Positions 1-8,688 are shown, numbered from the stretch's first letter. The stretch is 64,000 nucleotides of DNA from Sulfuricaulis sp040901545 (GCF_040901545.1 NZ_JBBDYL010000045.1:124001-188000), one strand, 5' to 3'. The notes: generated by a model not told the origin, from the letters alone. Made by a program: numbers and translations.

Positions 1-1363
1 TTTTTACCGGCCGCTTCCAGCCGAGTCGCGTGACCTGCTCCGCGCGGGTCAGCGTGAGCGCGCCCCCGGGCGCATCACGGGAAATCACCGAGCCAGCGCC
101 GATGACGGCGCCGGCACCCACGGTCACCGGAGCCACCAGCGCGGTGTTCGAGCCGATGAAGGCGTGATCGCCGATCACGGTGCGGTGCTTGTTCACGCCG
201 TCGTAGTTGCAGGTGATGGTGCCGGCGCCGATGTTGGCGTCGCACCCGACGGTCGAGTCGCCGATGTAAGTCAAGTGATTCATCTTGGCGCCCTCGCCGA
301 TCTCGGATTTTTTCACTTCGACGAAATTGCCGACGTGCACCTGCGCGGCGAGTTTTGTTTCCGGGCGGATGCGGGAGAACGGCCCAATGCGACAACTCGT
401 ACCAATGTCAGCCCCTTCGAGCACGCAATTCGGCAAAATGGCGGTATCGGTGCCGATCGTGCAATCGCGGATAAAATTGTTCGGCCCGATGTGGACACGA
501 TCTCCCAGTGTGACTTTACCTTCGAAGATGACATTGACGTCGATCACCACGTCGCGTCCGCAGCGGAGCTCGCCGCGCACATCGAGACGCGCCGGGTCGC
601 GCAGGGTCACACCCTGCTGCATGAGTTTCTCCGCCTGCTGGCGCTGGTGAATGCGCTCCAATTGCGCGAGCTCCTGCTTGCTGTTGACGCCGAGTATTTC
701 GCTGATGTCCGCGGGCGTGCACGTTGCAATCGACACCCCTTCCGCTACCGCCAAGCCAATTATATCAGTCAGGTAGTACTCGCCCTGGGCATTGCGGTTG
801 TTCAGGCCGGACAGCCACTTTTTCAGCCGGGCTGACGGTGCCGCCATAAACCCGGTGTTGATTTCGCGCACCGCGGCTTCCGCGGGGGTGGCATCCCGGC
901 TTTCCGCGATCCGGACGACTTTACCCGCCGGATTGCGGAGAATCCGGCCGTAGCCGCCGGGATCCGCCAGTTCCGCCGTGAGCAGAGCAAGATTTCCTGA
1001 AGCGCTCGCCGCCAGCAGGACCTTCAAGGTCTGGGGGCGGATCAGCGGGACATCGCCGAAAAGCACCAGTACTGTAGCCGGGTCGGCAACCGCGGGCATG
1101 GCCTGGGCTAGGGCATGTCCCGTGCCATTCTGCTCTTCCTGTCGTACCCATTTCACGGGTGTCTCGGGGAAGGCATCGCGTACCCGCTCGCCGCCGTGGC
1201 CGTAAACCACGTGGATGGCCTCGGGCTTCAGGGCTTGCGCGGTGTCGAGGACATGCGCCAACAACGGTTTGCCGGCAAGGTCATGCAACACCTTGGGGAT
1301 ATCGGAAGCCATGCGCTTCCCCTGACCGGCGGCCAGTATGACGATTTCAAGGGGGGCGGGCAT
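1..1363 (-). CDS. glmU: Bifunctional UDP-GlcNAc pyrophosphorylase / GlcN-1-P acetyltransferase, 3' end cut by window
   Basis: GlmU acetylates glucosamine-1-phosphate and then uridylylates it to give UDP-GlcNAc, the cytoplasmic precursor of peptidoglycan and lipid A. Reading from the ATG at 1363 the protein opens MPAPLEIVILAAGQGKRM, whose LAAGxGxRM loop is the nucleotidyltransferase signature. The C-terminal half is a left-handed beta-helix of hexapeptide repeats (for example IGAGTITCNYDG, then HRTVIGDHAFIGSNTALVAP). The reading frame is open to base 1 and ends ...GWKRPVK, matching the usual GWRRPVKK C-terminus, so only a few codons lie outside the window. It follows atpC by 90 bases, a common order, but a small hairpin with a T-run lies between them, so it may have its own promoter. 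Confidence 0.95.
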   Translation of the reverse strand, partial: MPAPLEIVILAAGQGKRMASDIPKVLHDLAGKPLLAHVLDTAQALKPEAIHVVYGHGGERVRDAFPETPVKWVRQEEQNGTGHALAQAMPAVADPATVLVLFGDVPLIRPQTLKVLLAASASGNLALLTAELADPGGYGRILRNPAGKVVRIAESRDATPAEAAVREINTGFMAAPSARLKKWLSGLNNRNAQGEYYLTDIIGLAVAEGVSIATCTPADISEILGVNSKQELAQLERIHQRQQAEKLMQQGVTLRDPARLDVRGELRCGRDVVIDVNVIFEGKVTLGDRVHIGPNNFIRDCTIGTDTAILPNCVLEGADIGTSCRIGPFSRIRPETKLAAQVHVGNFVEVKKSEIGEGAKMNHLTYIGDSTVGCDANIGAGTITCNYDGVNKHRTVIGDHAFIGSNTALVAPVTVGAGAVIGAGSVISRDAPGGALTLTRAEQVTRLGWKRPVK

Positions 1364-1404
1364 GGGTCAGGGCAATGATTTAATCACACGCAGTTAACTA
1401 TAGG

Positions 1405-1421
1405 AAAAAACCGCTCGGCGG
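1405..1421 (-). terminator. Possible terminator between atpC and glmU
   Basis: On the minus strand a 4-bp all-GC stem (CCGC, loop CGA, GCGG) is followed directly by six T residues. The stem is short, so it may only attenuate. Its place, just after atpC, fits the end of the atp operon. Confidence 0.4.
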
Positions 1422-1453
1422 GGGTGATTTGAGACAACGTCGGCGAGCGCCGG

Positions 1454-1876
1454 TTATTTGCGGGTACGTTCGCGGAGTTTCTGGATGGCGCGCAGCTGCG
1501 CGATGGCCTCGGCGAGTTCGGCCTGGGCCTTGGCGTAATCGATGTCAGCCTTGCGATCCCGCAGCGCCTCTTCGGCGCGTTCCTTGGCCTTGAGGGCGGC
1601 GGCTTCGTCCAGGTCCTTGGCGCGTTGCGCGGTATCGGCCAAGATCGTGACCACGTGCGGCTGCACTTCCAGCATACCGCCCGAGACATAGAACGAGAGC
1701 TCTTCGGTGCCGGTGCGCACGCGCACCTCGCCCGCCTTCATGCGCGCGAGCAGCGGCGCGTGCCGCGGCAGGATGCCAACCTCGCCGGTCACGAGCGGCG
1801 CGAACACCATCTCCGCCTTGCCGGAGTAGATCTCCTTCTCGGCGGACACGATGTCGACATGTATCGTCATGGCCAT
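1454..1876 (-). CDS. atpC: F1Fo ATP synthase subunit epsilon
   Basis: Epsilon is part of the central rotor stalk and inhibits ATP hydrolysis. The 140-residue protein starts MAMTIHVDIVSAEKEIYSG, with the N-terminal beta-sandwich (GEVGILPRHAPLLA) followed by the C-terminal helical hairpin rich in Ala, Glu and Lys (about residues 90-140). Its length is normal for the family. The ATG overlaps the atpD stop by one base (TAATG), so translation is probably coupled. It is the last atp gene. Confidence 0.96.
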   Translation of the reverse strand: MAMTIHVDIVSAEKEIYSGKAEMVFAPLVTGEVGILPRHAPLLARMKAGEVRVRTGTEELSFYVSGGMLEVQPHVVTILADTAQRAKDLDEAAALKAKERAEEALRDRKADIDYAKAQAELAEAIAQLRAIQKLRERTRK

Positions 1877-3273
1877 TACAAGGTCTTGGCCTTCTCGGCC
1901 ACCTCGTCAATGGAACCGATCATGTAGAAGGCCTGCTCCGGATAGCTGTCGTACTCGCCGTCGACGATGTCGCGGAAGCCGCGGATCGTGTCCTTGAGCG
2001 AGACGAACTTGCCCGGCGTGCCGGTGAACACCTCGGCCACGAAGAACGGCTGCGACAGGAAGCGCTGGATCTTGCGCGCGCGCGAGACCGCGAGCTTGTC
2101 GTCCTCGGAGAGTTCGTCCATGCCCAGGATTGCGATGATGTCCTGCAGCTCCTTGTAGCGCTGCAGCGTCGACTGCACATCGCGCGTGGTGCGGTAGTGC
2201 TCCTCGCCGATGATGTTCGGATCCACCTGGCGGCTGGTGGAATCGAGCGGGTCCACCGCGGGATAAATGCCGAGCTCCGCCACCTGGCGCGACAGCACCA
2301 CGGTCGCGTCAAGATGCGAAAAGGTAGTCGCAGGCGAGGGGTCGGTCAGGTCGTCGGCCGGTACGTACACCGCTTGCACCGAGGTAATCGAGCCCTTCTT
2401 GGTCGAGGTGATGCGCTCCTGCAGGATGCCCATTTCGTAGGCCAGCGTCGGCTGGTAACCCACCGCGGAGGGCATGCGACCGAGCAACGCGGAGACTTCC
2501 GTACCCGCGAGCGTGTAGCGGTAGATATTGTCGATGAACAGCAGCACATCGCGGCCTTCGTCGCGGAAGTACTCGGCCATCGTAAGGCCGGAGAGCGCAA
2601 CGCGTAGGCGGTTGCCCGGCGGTTCGTTCATCTGGCCGTATACCATAGCCACTTTGGAATCGGACAGGTTTTCCAGGTTGATGACGCCCGATTCCGCCAT
2701 CTCGTGGTAGAAATCGTTGCCTTCGCGCGTGCGTTCGCCCACGCCGGCGAATACGGATAGGCCCGAGTGCTCCTTGGCAATATTGTTAATCAACTCCAGC
2801 ATGTTGACGGTCTTGCCCACACCGGCGCCACCGAACAGGCCGATCTTGCCGCCCTTGGCAAACGGGCAGATGAGATCGATGACCTTGATGCCGGTCTCGA
2901 GCAGCTCGGTGCTTAGGGCCTGGTCTTCGTACGTGGGCGCCTGACAGTGAATCGGCATGGCTTTCTCGGCCCCTATCGGGCCTTTTTCGTCGATCGGATT
3001 GCCGAGCACGTCCATGATGCGCCCCAAGGTCTTAGCGCCAACCGGCACCGAGATTGGCGCACCGGTGCTGGCCACGTCCACGCCGCGTTTGAGGCCGTCG
3101 GTCGAGCCCATAGCGAGGCAGCGCACGACACCGTCGCCGAGCTGCTGCTGCACCTCGAGAGTCAGATTGCCGTCCGGGAGCGTGAGTGCGTCGTAGACCT
3201 TGGGTAGCGATTCGCGCGGGAACTCCACGTCCACGACGGCACCGATGATTTGCACTATCTTTCCAGAACTCAT
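1876..3273 (-). CDS. atpD: F1Fo ATP synthase subunit beta
   Basis: Beta is the catalytic subunit of F1, making ATP from ADP and phosphate. At 465 residues it is full length. The P-loop GGAGVGKT is at residues 148-155, the GERTREGND stretch carries the catalytic glutamate, and ALLGRMPSAVGYQPTLA is the conserved beta signature region. The start is MSSGKIVQIIGAVVDVEF. Gene order AGDC is canonical. The 84-base gap to atpG holds a heptanucleotide repeat that is annotated separately. Confidence 0.98.
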   Translation of the reverse strand: MSSGKIVQIIGAVVDVEFPRESLPKVYDALTLPDGNLTLEVQQQLGDGVVRCLAMGSTDGLKRGVDVASTGAPISVPVGAKTLGRIMDVLGNPIDEKGPIGAEKAMPIHCQAPTYEDQALSTELLETGIKVIDLICPFAKGGKIGLFGGAGVGKTVNMLELINNIAKEHSGLSVFAGVGERTREGNDFYHEMAESGVINLENLSDSKVAMVYGQMNEPPGNRLRVALSGLTMAEYFRDEGRDVLLFIDNIYRYTLAGTEVSALLGRMPSAVGYQPTLAYEMGILQERITSTKKGSITSVQAVYVPADDLTDPSPATTFSHLDATVVLSRQVAELGIYPAVDPLDSTSRQVDPNIIGEEHYRTTRDVQSTLQRYKELQDIIAILGMDELSEDDKLAVSRARKIQRFLSQPFFVAEVFTGTPGKFVSLKDTIRGFRDIVDGEYDSYPEQAFYMIGSIDEVAEKAKTL

Positions 3274-3296
3274 TTTACGTTCCTCGCCATAAACTT

Positions 3297-3354
3297 AGAG
3301 AAAAGAGAAAAGATACAAGAGAAAAGTGAAACCAATTTCTTTCCTCTTTGCTCT
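3297..3354. repeat. Heptanucleotide repeat with inverted arm, atpG-atpD gap
   Basis: From 3297 to 3331 there are five consecutive 7-base units in strict phase: AGAGAAA three times, with variants AGATACA and AGTGAAA. After a short spacer, 3336-3354 is pyrimidine-rich (TTTCTTTCCTCTTTGCTCT) and roughly complements the first arm, so the RNA could fold into a long imperfect hairpin between the atpG stop and the atpD start. The other repeat in this operon, at 4238-4319, has the same design but a different heptamer. Confidence 0.6.
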
Positions 3355-3357
3355 GCC

Positions 3358-4224
3358 TTAAACCGCCGCGGCACCGCCGACGATCTCGGCAATCTCCTGC
3401 GTGATCGCTGCCTGGCGCGCCTTGTTGTAACGCAGTTTCAATTCGTCGATCAGCGCGCCGGCGTTGTCGCTCGCGGCCTTCATCGCCACCATACGTGCCG
3501 ACTGCTCACAGGCAATATTTTCAATCACGCCGTGGTACACCAGCGATTCGATATAGCGCGTGAGGAGGTCATCGAGCACCTCCTTGGAATCCGGTTCATA
3601 AATGTAGTCCCAGTGATGCGTCAGTTTTTCGCCTTCCTGCTCCGAGGGCGGCAGCGGCAACAACTGCTCCACCTGGGATTGCTGGGACATGGTATTCACG
3701 AAATTGTTGTAGATCAGGTACAACCGGTCGAGTTCGCCCTTGGTATAGGCATCCAGCATGATCTTGACCGTGCCGATCAGGTCGGCCAGCTGCGGCGTGT
3801 CGCCGAGGTGCGAGACATGCGAGACGATGGTCGAGCCGATGCGCTTGTTGAAATTGAACCCCTTGCTGCCGATGGTGCAGACCTCGATGGTTACTTTTTT
3901 ATTCGCCCATTCCTTCATGGTCATGAGCATCGTGCGCAACAGATTGGTGTTGAGACCGCCGCACAGTCCCCGGTCCGAGGTGACAATGATGAGGCCGACC
4001 CGCCGGGCCTCGCGTTCGAGCACGAACGGGTGTTTGTATTCGGGATTCGCGTGGTGCAGGTGGGTGATGACGTTGCGAATCTTGTAAGCATACGGCCGTG
4101 CCGCCTGCATGCGTTCCTGGGCGCGGCGCATTTTGCTCGCCGCGACCATCTCCATCGCACGCGTGATCTTCTGCGTGTTCTGGATGGACTTGATCTTCTT
4201 GCGTATCTCTTTGCCGACCGCCAT
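3358..4224 (-). CDS. atpG: F1Fo ATP synthase subunit gamma
   Basis: Gamma is the central rotor shaft of F1. The 288-residue protein begins MAVGKEIRKKIKSIQNTQKI and has the conserved N-terminal coiled-coil helix (ITRAMEMVAASKMRRAQ) and C-terminal helix (ARMVAMKAASDNAGALIDEL) that pair inside the alpha3-beta3 ring, plus the SDRGLCGGLN Rossmann-like segment around residue 80. Length is typical. It lies between atpA and atpD but is separated from both by repeat-bearing gaps of 84-98 bases, unusually wide for this operon. Confidence 0.97.
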   Translation of the reverse strand: MAVGKEIRKKIKSIQNTQKITRAMEMVAASKMRRAQERMQAARPYAYKIRNVITHLHHANPEYKHPFVLEREARRVGLIIVTSDRGLCGGLNTNLLRTMLMTMKEWANKKVTIEVCTIGSKGFNFNKRIGSTIVSHVSHLGDTPQLADLIGTVKIMLDAYTKGELDRLYLIYNNFVNTMSQQSQVEQLLPLPPSEQEGEKLTHHWDYIYEPDSKEVLDDLLTRYIESLVYHGVIENIACEQSARMVAMKAASDNAGALIDELKLRYNKARQAAITQEIAEIVGGAAAV

Positions 4225-4237
4225 ATAACCTCAGTTA

Positions 4238-4319
4238 CAAGTGGCAAGTGGCAAGTGGCAAGAAATAAAACATCTTGGAATGTTCTTCTTGCTACTTGCT
4301 ACTTTTAACTTGCTACTAG
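4238..4319. repeat. Heptanucleotide repeat with inverted arm, atpA-atpG gap
   Basis: From 4238 there are three exact copies of CAAGTGG followed by CAAGAA. After about 18 bases comes an array of 7-base units in phase: CTTGCTA (three copies, one interrupted by CTTTTAA) and then CTAGTGA. The two arms are reverse complements over 19 bases (TTCTTGCTACTTGCTACTT at 4284-4302), differing only at two C/T positions. The element fills almost all of the 98-base gap between the atpA stop and the atpG start. Confidence 0.7.
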
Positions 4320-4322
4320 TGA

Positions 4323-5864
4323 CTACCATGTGTGGTTCACCTTGAAGTCGGTGATGATCTTGCGCAGCTGCGCCGCCACCTCGTCGGAGTAATCCGATTT
4401 CTGGTTGATACTCTCCATGAGTGCGGCATGCTGCGACTTCATGAACGACTGTAACGCATCCTCGAATGTACGCACCTTGTTGACCGCGACGTCGTCGAGA
4501 AACCCTTCGTTCACGGCGAACAGCGACACCGACATCTGAGCCACGGACATGGGCGAGTACTGCGGCTGCTTCATCAGTTCGGTGATGCGTTGGCCGCGGT
4601 CGAGCTGCTTGCGGGTGGTGGCGTCGAGATCGGAGGCAAACTGGGCGAAGGCCGCAAGTTCGCGGAACTGGGCAAGCGCGAGGCGCACGCCGCCGCCGAG
4701 CTTCTTCACGATCTTGGTCTGGGCCGCGCCGCCGACGCGCGATACCGAAAGACCAGCGTTAATGGCGGGCCGGACACCGGCGTTGAACAGGTCGGTATCG
4801 AGGTAAATCTGACCATCGGTGATCGAGATCACGTTGGTCGGCACAAACGCGGACACGTCACCTGCTTGCGTTTCAATAATCGGGAGCGCCGTGAGCGACC
4901 CGGTCTTACCCTTAATCTTGCCGCCCGTGATTTTTTCCACGTAATCGCTGTTCACCCGCGACGCGCGCTCGAGTAGCCGCGAGTGCAGATAAAACACGTC
5001 GCCCGGATATGCCTCGCGCCCCGGCGGCCGGCGCAGCAGCAGCGAGATCTGGCGATAGGCCCAAGCCTGCTTCGTCAGGTCGTCATAGATGATCAGCGCA
5101 TCGCGTCCGGCGTCACGGAAGTATTCGCCCATCGAACAGCCGGAGTAGGGCGCGAGATACTGCATGGCGGCGGATTCAGCGGCGGTGGCGGCAACCACGA
5201 TCGTGTGGCCCATAGCGCCGTGTTCTTCGAGTTTACGCACCACGCCCGCGACCGAAGAGGCCTTCTGGCCGATGGCCACATAAATACAGACCACGCCCGC
5301 GCCTTTCTGATTGATGATGGTGTCCACGGCCAGCGCCGTCTTGCCGGTCTGGCGGTCACCGATGATGAGTTCACGCTGGCCGCGCCCGATCGGTACCATC
5401 GAGTCGATCGACTTCAATCCCGTCTGCACCGGTTGCGAAACCGACTGACGTGCAATCACGCCCGGCGCGATTTTTTCAATCGGCGAGGTTTGCTTGGTCT
5501 TAACGGACCCGCGGCCGTCGATCGGCGCGCCCAGCGCGTTAACCACGCGGCCGATGAGTTCATCGCCCACCGGCACCTCCATGATGCGACCGGTGCACTT
5601 TACCGTGTCGCCTTCGGTGATGTGCTTGTACTCGCCCATGATAACGGTACCCACCGAGTCGCGCTCGAGATTGAGCGCGAGCCCGTAGGTGTTGCCTGGG
5701 AATTCGACCATTTCGCCCTGCATGACGTCGGACAGGCCGTGGACGCGGCAGATGCCGTCGGTCAGTGCCACCACCGTGCCTTCTGTGCGGGTCTGGGCCT
5801 TGACCTCGAACTTCTCGATACGCGACTTGATCAGGCTGCTGATTTCAGATGGATTCAGTTGCAT
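4323..5864 (-). CDS. atpA: F1Fo ATP synthase subunit alpha
   Basis: Alpha is the non-catalytic nucleotide-binding subunit of F1. The protein has 513 residues, the same as in E. coli. The P-loop GDRQTGKT is at 169-176, with the conserved GRGQRELIIGD segment in front and the signature PAINAGLSVSRVGGAAQ near residue 370. The start MQLNPSEISSLIKSRIE matches the family. It follows atpH by 29 bases. Confidence 0.98.
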   Translation of the reverse strand: MQLNPSEISSLIKSRIEKFEVKAQTRTEGTVVALTDGICRVHGLSDVMQGEMVEFPGNTYGLALNLERDSVGTVIMGEYKHITEGDTVKCTGRIMEVPVGDELIGRVVNALGAPIDGRGSVKTKQTSPIEKIAPGVIARQSVSQPVQTGLKSIDSMVPIGRGQRELIIGDRQTGKTALAVDTIINQKGAGVVCIYVAIGQKASSVAGVVRKLEEHGAMGHTIVVAATAAESAAMQYLAPYSGCSMGEYFRDAGRDALIIYDDLTKQAWAYRQISLLLRRPPGREAYPGDVFYLHSRLLERASRVNSDYVEKITGGKIKGKTGSLTALPIIETQAGDVSAFVPTNVISITDGQIYLDTDLFNAGVRPAINAGLSVSRVGGAAQTKIVKKLGGGVRLALAQFRELAAFAQFASDLDATTRKQLDRGQRITELMKQPQYSPMSVAQMSVSLFAVNEGFLDDVAVNKVRTFEDALQSFMKSQHAALMESINQKSDYSDEVAAQLRKIITDFKVNHTW

Positions 5865-5893
5865 GGGTAGTTTCCCGAAATGTCAGAATTAGG

Positions 5894-6430
5894 TTAATGG
5901 CTTAAATGCGTGGCGAGTTCGGCGAGCCGGCCGCGGATCGAACCGTCAATCACCAGATCGCCGGCGCGAATCACGATCCCACCCAGCAGCGATTTATCCG
6001 TCCGAGTCGTGAGGTTGACTTCGCGTCCGAATTTGCGCCGGAGCGATTCGCTGATGGTTTTCATTTGCCTGGCCGCCAGCGGGAACGGGGTGACCACGGT
6101 AGCCTCGATGCGCGCCTCGGCTTCGGCCCGCCGCGTTTCGAACTGGGCAATGATTTCCGGCAGCAGGCCCAGACGGCGGTTTTCCAAGAGCAGGCGCACC
6201 AGATTGGCGCCGTCATCATTGATGTACTGGCCGCAAACACTCAGGAACAACTCAAGGAAGCGGGCACGTTCCACGCGCGGGTTGCCCAACAGACGCATCA
6301 TGTTTTCATCCGCCGCCACCGCGGCCAGGAAGACCAGCATCTCGGACCATGGCATTAAGGCATTACTCTCCTTGGCTCGGTCGAATACGGCTTCAGCATA
6401 CGGGCGGGCAAGTGTCTGTTTTTCGGCCAT
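5894..6430 (-). CDS. atpH: F1Fo ATP synthase subunit delta
   Basis: Delta joins the peripheral stalk to the top of F1. The 178-residue protein begins MAEKQTLARPYAEAVFDRA, the conserved N-terminal helical domain, and ends with the beta-rich LLGGIVIRAGDLVIDGSIRG segment typical of OSCP/delta proteins. It sits between atpF (16-base gap) and atpA. Confidence 0.96.
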   Translation of the reverse strand: MAEKQTLARPYAEAVFDRAKESNALMPWSEMLVFLAAVAADENMMRLLGNPRVERARFLELFLSVCGQYINDDGANLVRLLLENRRLGLLPEIIAQFETRRAEAEARIEATVVTPFPLAARQMKTISESLRRKFGREVNLTTRTDKSLLGGIVIRAGDLVIDGSIRGRLAELATHLSH

Positions 6431-6446
6431 GGCGAGTGAAATTCCG

Positions 6447-6917
6447 TTACAGCTGTTTGACTACGTTTTCAAGGAGACGGGCGTGGGCCTTGGCGTCCAC
6501 TTCCTGCTCCAGGATACGCGCGGCACCCGCGACCGCGAGTTGTGACACGGTGGCGCGCAGTTGTTCCTTGGCGCGGTTTATTTCCTGTTCGATATCGGCG
6601 TGCGCCGCGGCGATGATGCGCTCCGCCTCGGACTTGGCATGTTGCTTCGCCGCTTCCGCGATTTCGGTAGCGCGTTTCTCGGCCAGCGTAATGACCTCGG
6701 CGGCCTGCTGCTTCGCCTTTTTAATGGTGGCGAGCGCCTTTTTCTCGCCGAGCTCCTGCTCGCGCTGGCCGCGCTCGGCGGCCGCCAGGCCGTCGGCGAT
6801 GGTGCGTCGACGGTCTTCCAGCGCCTTGGTGAGCGGCGGCCAGATGAACCGCATGCAGAACCAAACAAACACCACAAACGCGATCATCTGCCCGATCAAG
6901 GTGGCATTGATATTCAT
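6447..6917 (-). CDS. atpF: F1Fo ATP synthase subunit b
   Basis: Subunit b forms the dimeric peripheral stalk. The protein has 156 residues, the same as E. coli AtpF. It starts MNINATLIGQMIAFVVFVWF with a single membrane helix (about 5-26), followed by a long charged coiled coil rich in Ala, Glu and Lys, and a C-terminal LAVAGAARILEQEVD segment that contacts delta. Confidence 0.97.
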   Translation of the reverse strand: MNINATLIGQMIAFVVFVWFCMRFIWPPLTKALEDRRRTIADGLAAAERGQREQELGEKKALATIKKAKQQAAEVITLAEKRATEIAEAAKQHAKSEAERIIAAAHADIEQEINRAKEQLRATVSQLAVAGAARILEQEVDAKAHARLLENVVKQL

Positions 6918-6955
6918 AAGCCTTTACCCCGGTATCAAAATGCCTGCGTTTGCGT

Positions 6956-7192
6956 CTAACCGCCGACGACCGCAAACAGGATGTACATTGATATACCGAC
7001 CGCGATCATCGGCACCGCGTCCACGAGACCCATGACGATGAAAAACTGGGTGCGCAGCGTGGGGATCAGTTCCGGCTGACGCGCCACGCCTTCGAGAAAC
7101 CGGCCCCCCAGGATGCCGATGCCCACGGCCGCGCCGAGCGCGCCCAGGCCCATCATGATGGCGCCGGCGATGTACAGCAGTGATTGTTCCAT
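6956..7192 (-). CDS. atpE: F1Fo ATP synthase subunit c
   Basis: Subunit c makes the proton-driven rotor ring. The 78-residue protein has two membrane helices joined by the polar loop ARQPELIP. The proton-binding acid is Asp58 in FIVMGLVDAVPMI, equivalent to Asp61 of E. coli. There is no Na+-ring signature (the first helix carries the proton-type GLGALGAAVGIGI), so a proton-coupled enzyme is inferred. Confidence 0.98.
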   Translation of the reverse strand: MEQSLLYIAGAIMMGLGALGAAVGIGILGGRFLEGVARQPELIPTLRTQFFIVMGLVDAVPMIAVGISMYILFAVVGG

Positions 7193-7229
7193 TTTTATCT
7201 CCTATGAAAATTTCAGAAAAGTGATGAAA

Positions 7230-8093
7230 TCAGTGGTGCTCCTGATGCGCCATGTCGAGATACACGACCGTCAGCACCATGAAGATGAACGCTTGCAGGG
7301 TGACGATCAGGATATGAAAAATGGCCCAGCCAAGTTGCAGCAGGCCGGCAAACGAGCCGAGCAGCAGGCTGGCACTATACATGACCGCAATTAAGATGAA
7401 GATCATCTCGCCGGCGTACATGTTGCCGAACAGTCGCAATGCCAGCGACACCGGCTTGGCCAGCAGATTGACGGACTCCAGGAACAGATTGAACGGAAGA
7501 AACACGATTTTCATGACGATCGAATTGGCCTGGAACGGTTGCAGGGTCAGCTCACGGAGAAACCCGCCGATACCCTTGATCTTGATGCTGTAGTAAATAA
7601 TGAGCAGGAACACACCGATCGCCATGCCAAAGGTGATATTCGGGTCCGTGGTCGGCACGATCTTGAGGTAGTGCACACCAACTCGTTTCGCGGTCTCGGG
7701 CAACAGGTCGACCGCAATCAGATCCATGAAATTCATCAGAAAGATCCAGATGAAAATACTGAGCGCGAGGGGCGCCACGAGGGGATTGCGTCCGCTGAAC
7801 GAACCGCGCACCACACCGTTCACGAAATCCAGAATCCACTCAACGAAATTCTGCCATCCGCCCGGGACGCCGGCGGTGGCGCGCTTCGCGGCCAGCCGGA
7901 ACAGGTACAGGAACAGCACGCCCAGGCCGATCGCGAAGCCCAGGGAATCGAGGTGCAACGCCCAGAATCCCATCTCCTTGGCCTCGTCAGCGCTATGGGC
8001 GAGACCCCAGGTACCATCCGGAAGACGTCCAAAGGTCAGGTTTTGCAAGTGATGCTTGATGTATTCTGACGAGGTCAGCGTGTCGCCCGTCAT
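7230..8093 (-). CDS. atpB: F1Fo ATP synthase subunit a
   Basis: Subunit a forms the two proton half-channels against the c-ring. The 287-residue protein has five or six hydrophobic helices. The essential arginine is Arg220 in KPVSLALRLFGNMYAGE, and QAFIFMVLTVVYLDMAHQEHH is the C-terminal helix, with the His-rich tail common in proteobacteria. Length and start (MTGDTLTSSEYIKHHLQNL) are normal. Confidence 0.97.
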   Translation of the reverse strand: MTGDTLTSSEYIKHHLQNLTFGRLPDGTWGLAHSADEAKEMGFWALHLDSLGFAIGLGVLFLYLFRLAAKRATAGVPGGWQNFVEWILDFVNGVVRGSFSGRNPLVAPLALSIFIWIFLMNFMDLIAVDLLPETAKRVGVHYLKIVPTTDPNITFGMAIGVFLLIIYYSIKIKGIGGFLRELTLQPFQANSIVMKIVFLPFNLFLESVNLLAKPVSLALRLFGNMYAGEMIFILIAVMYSASLLLGSFAGLLQLGWAIFHILIVTLQAFIFMVLTVVYLDMAHQEHH

Positions 8094-8153
8094 GATTCTT
8101 TAGCCCCGCTATTTCGATTAAATTCGATTGTCCGACTGCTGCCGTGAATCGTT

Positions 8154-8513
8154 CTAGTTACGCTGTACACCCGCCAGAAATCCAAGCTGCGCGACGGCAA
8201 ACGCGACGATCAGCGGCAAGGGTGTCAATTTCAGCATGCCCATCCCGATTCCCAGGAACAGCATGGCCGCGGCATAACGGGTGAGGGCATTGGCACACAG
8301 CGAGACCAGACCGACGGCGCGCTTTACGCCGCGCCCCAACCACGCGCTCAACAACACCGCAACCGCGCCACCGTACAGAGCCGACAAAATATCCGGCCCG
8401 CCGCGGGCATAGCCAAATCCTGCGGCAACCAACAGCGTCAACAAGGCCTGGAACACGATGACCCGGCGCACCTCTTCGCGCAGCGTTAGCATTTTTAGCT
8501 CCGCCAGCGGCAC
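8154..8513 (-). CDS. atpI: ATP synthase protein I
   Basis: AtpI is a small membrane protein encoded first in many atp operons. It assists c-ring assembly and possibly Mg2+ supply, and is not part of the final enzyme. The 119-residue product has a charged N-terminus (LREEVRRVIVFQ) and four hydrophobic segments, the last ending QLGFLAGVQRN. Sequence conservation in this family is low; the call rests mainly on topology and on being the first gene of the operon, 60 bases ahead of atpB. Confidence 0.9.
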   Translation of the reverse strand: MPLAELKMLTLREEVRRVIVFQALLTLLVAAGFGYARGGPDILSALYGGAVAVLLSAWLGRGVKRAVGLVSLCANALTRYAAAMLFLGIGMGMLKLTPLPLIVAFAVAQLGFLAGVQRN

Positions 8514-8617
8514 ATCCCCGTGCCGCTACTCCGCGGCAAAGTTCATGTCAGCGCCATGAGGCAAATCGCCTTTTAACCCTGAAAACGGTGAATAAGGGGC
8601 CTTTTCAAAGGGGGCGA

Positions 8618-8646
8618 AGTATAAAGACAGCCCCAAAGGGGGTCAA
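8618..8646 (-). promoter_or_regulatory. Sigma70-type promoter of the atp operon
   Basis: On the minus strand TTGACC (8641-8646) and TATACT (8618-8623) are separated by exactly 17 bases, close to the sigma70 consensus. Transcription would start near 8611, leaving a leader of about 100 bases before atpI at 8513. A CCCCTTTGGGG palindrome lies inside the spacer and could be an operator, though no regulator can be named. Confidence 0.7.
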
Positions 8647-8688
8647 TATCGCCCTGAAAAATGGACACGAATCCGGCGTGCGCGCAGA

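Noticed and set aside
164..835. Long plus-strand open frame inside glmU
   Set aside because: Antisense shadow of a clear GlmU protein in GC-rich DNA; the translation has no domain and is rich in Arg, His and Asp.
3297..4319. CRISPR-like array in the atp operon
   Set aside because: Repeat units are only 7 bases, contiguous without spacers, and there are no cas genes in the window.
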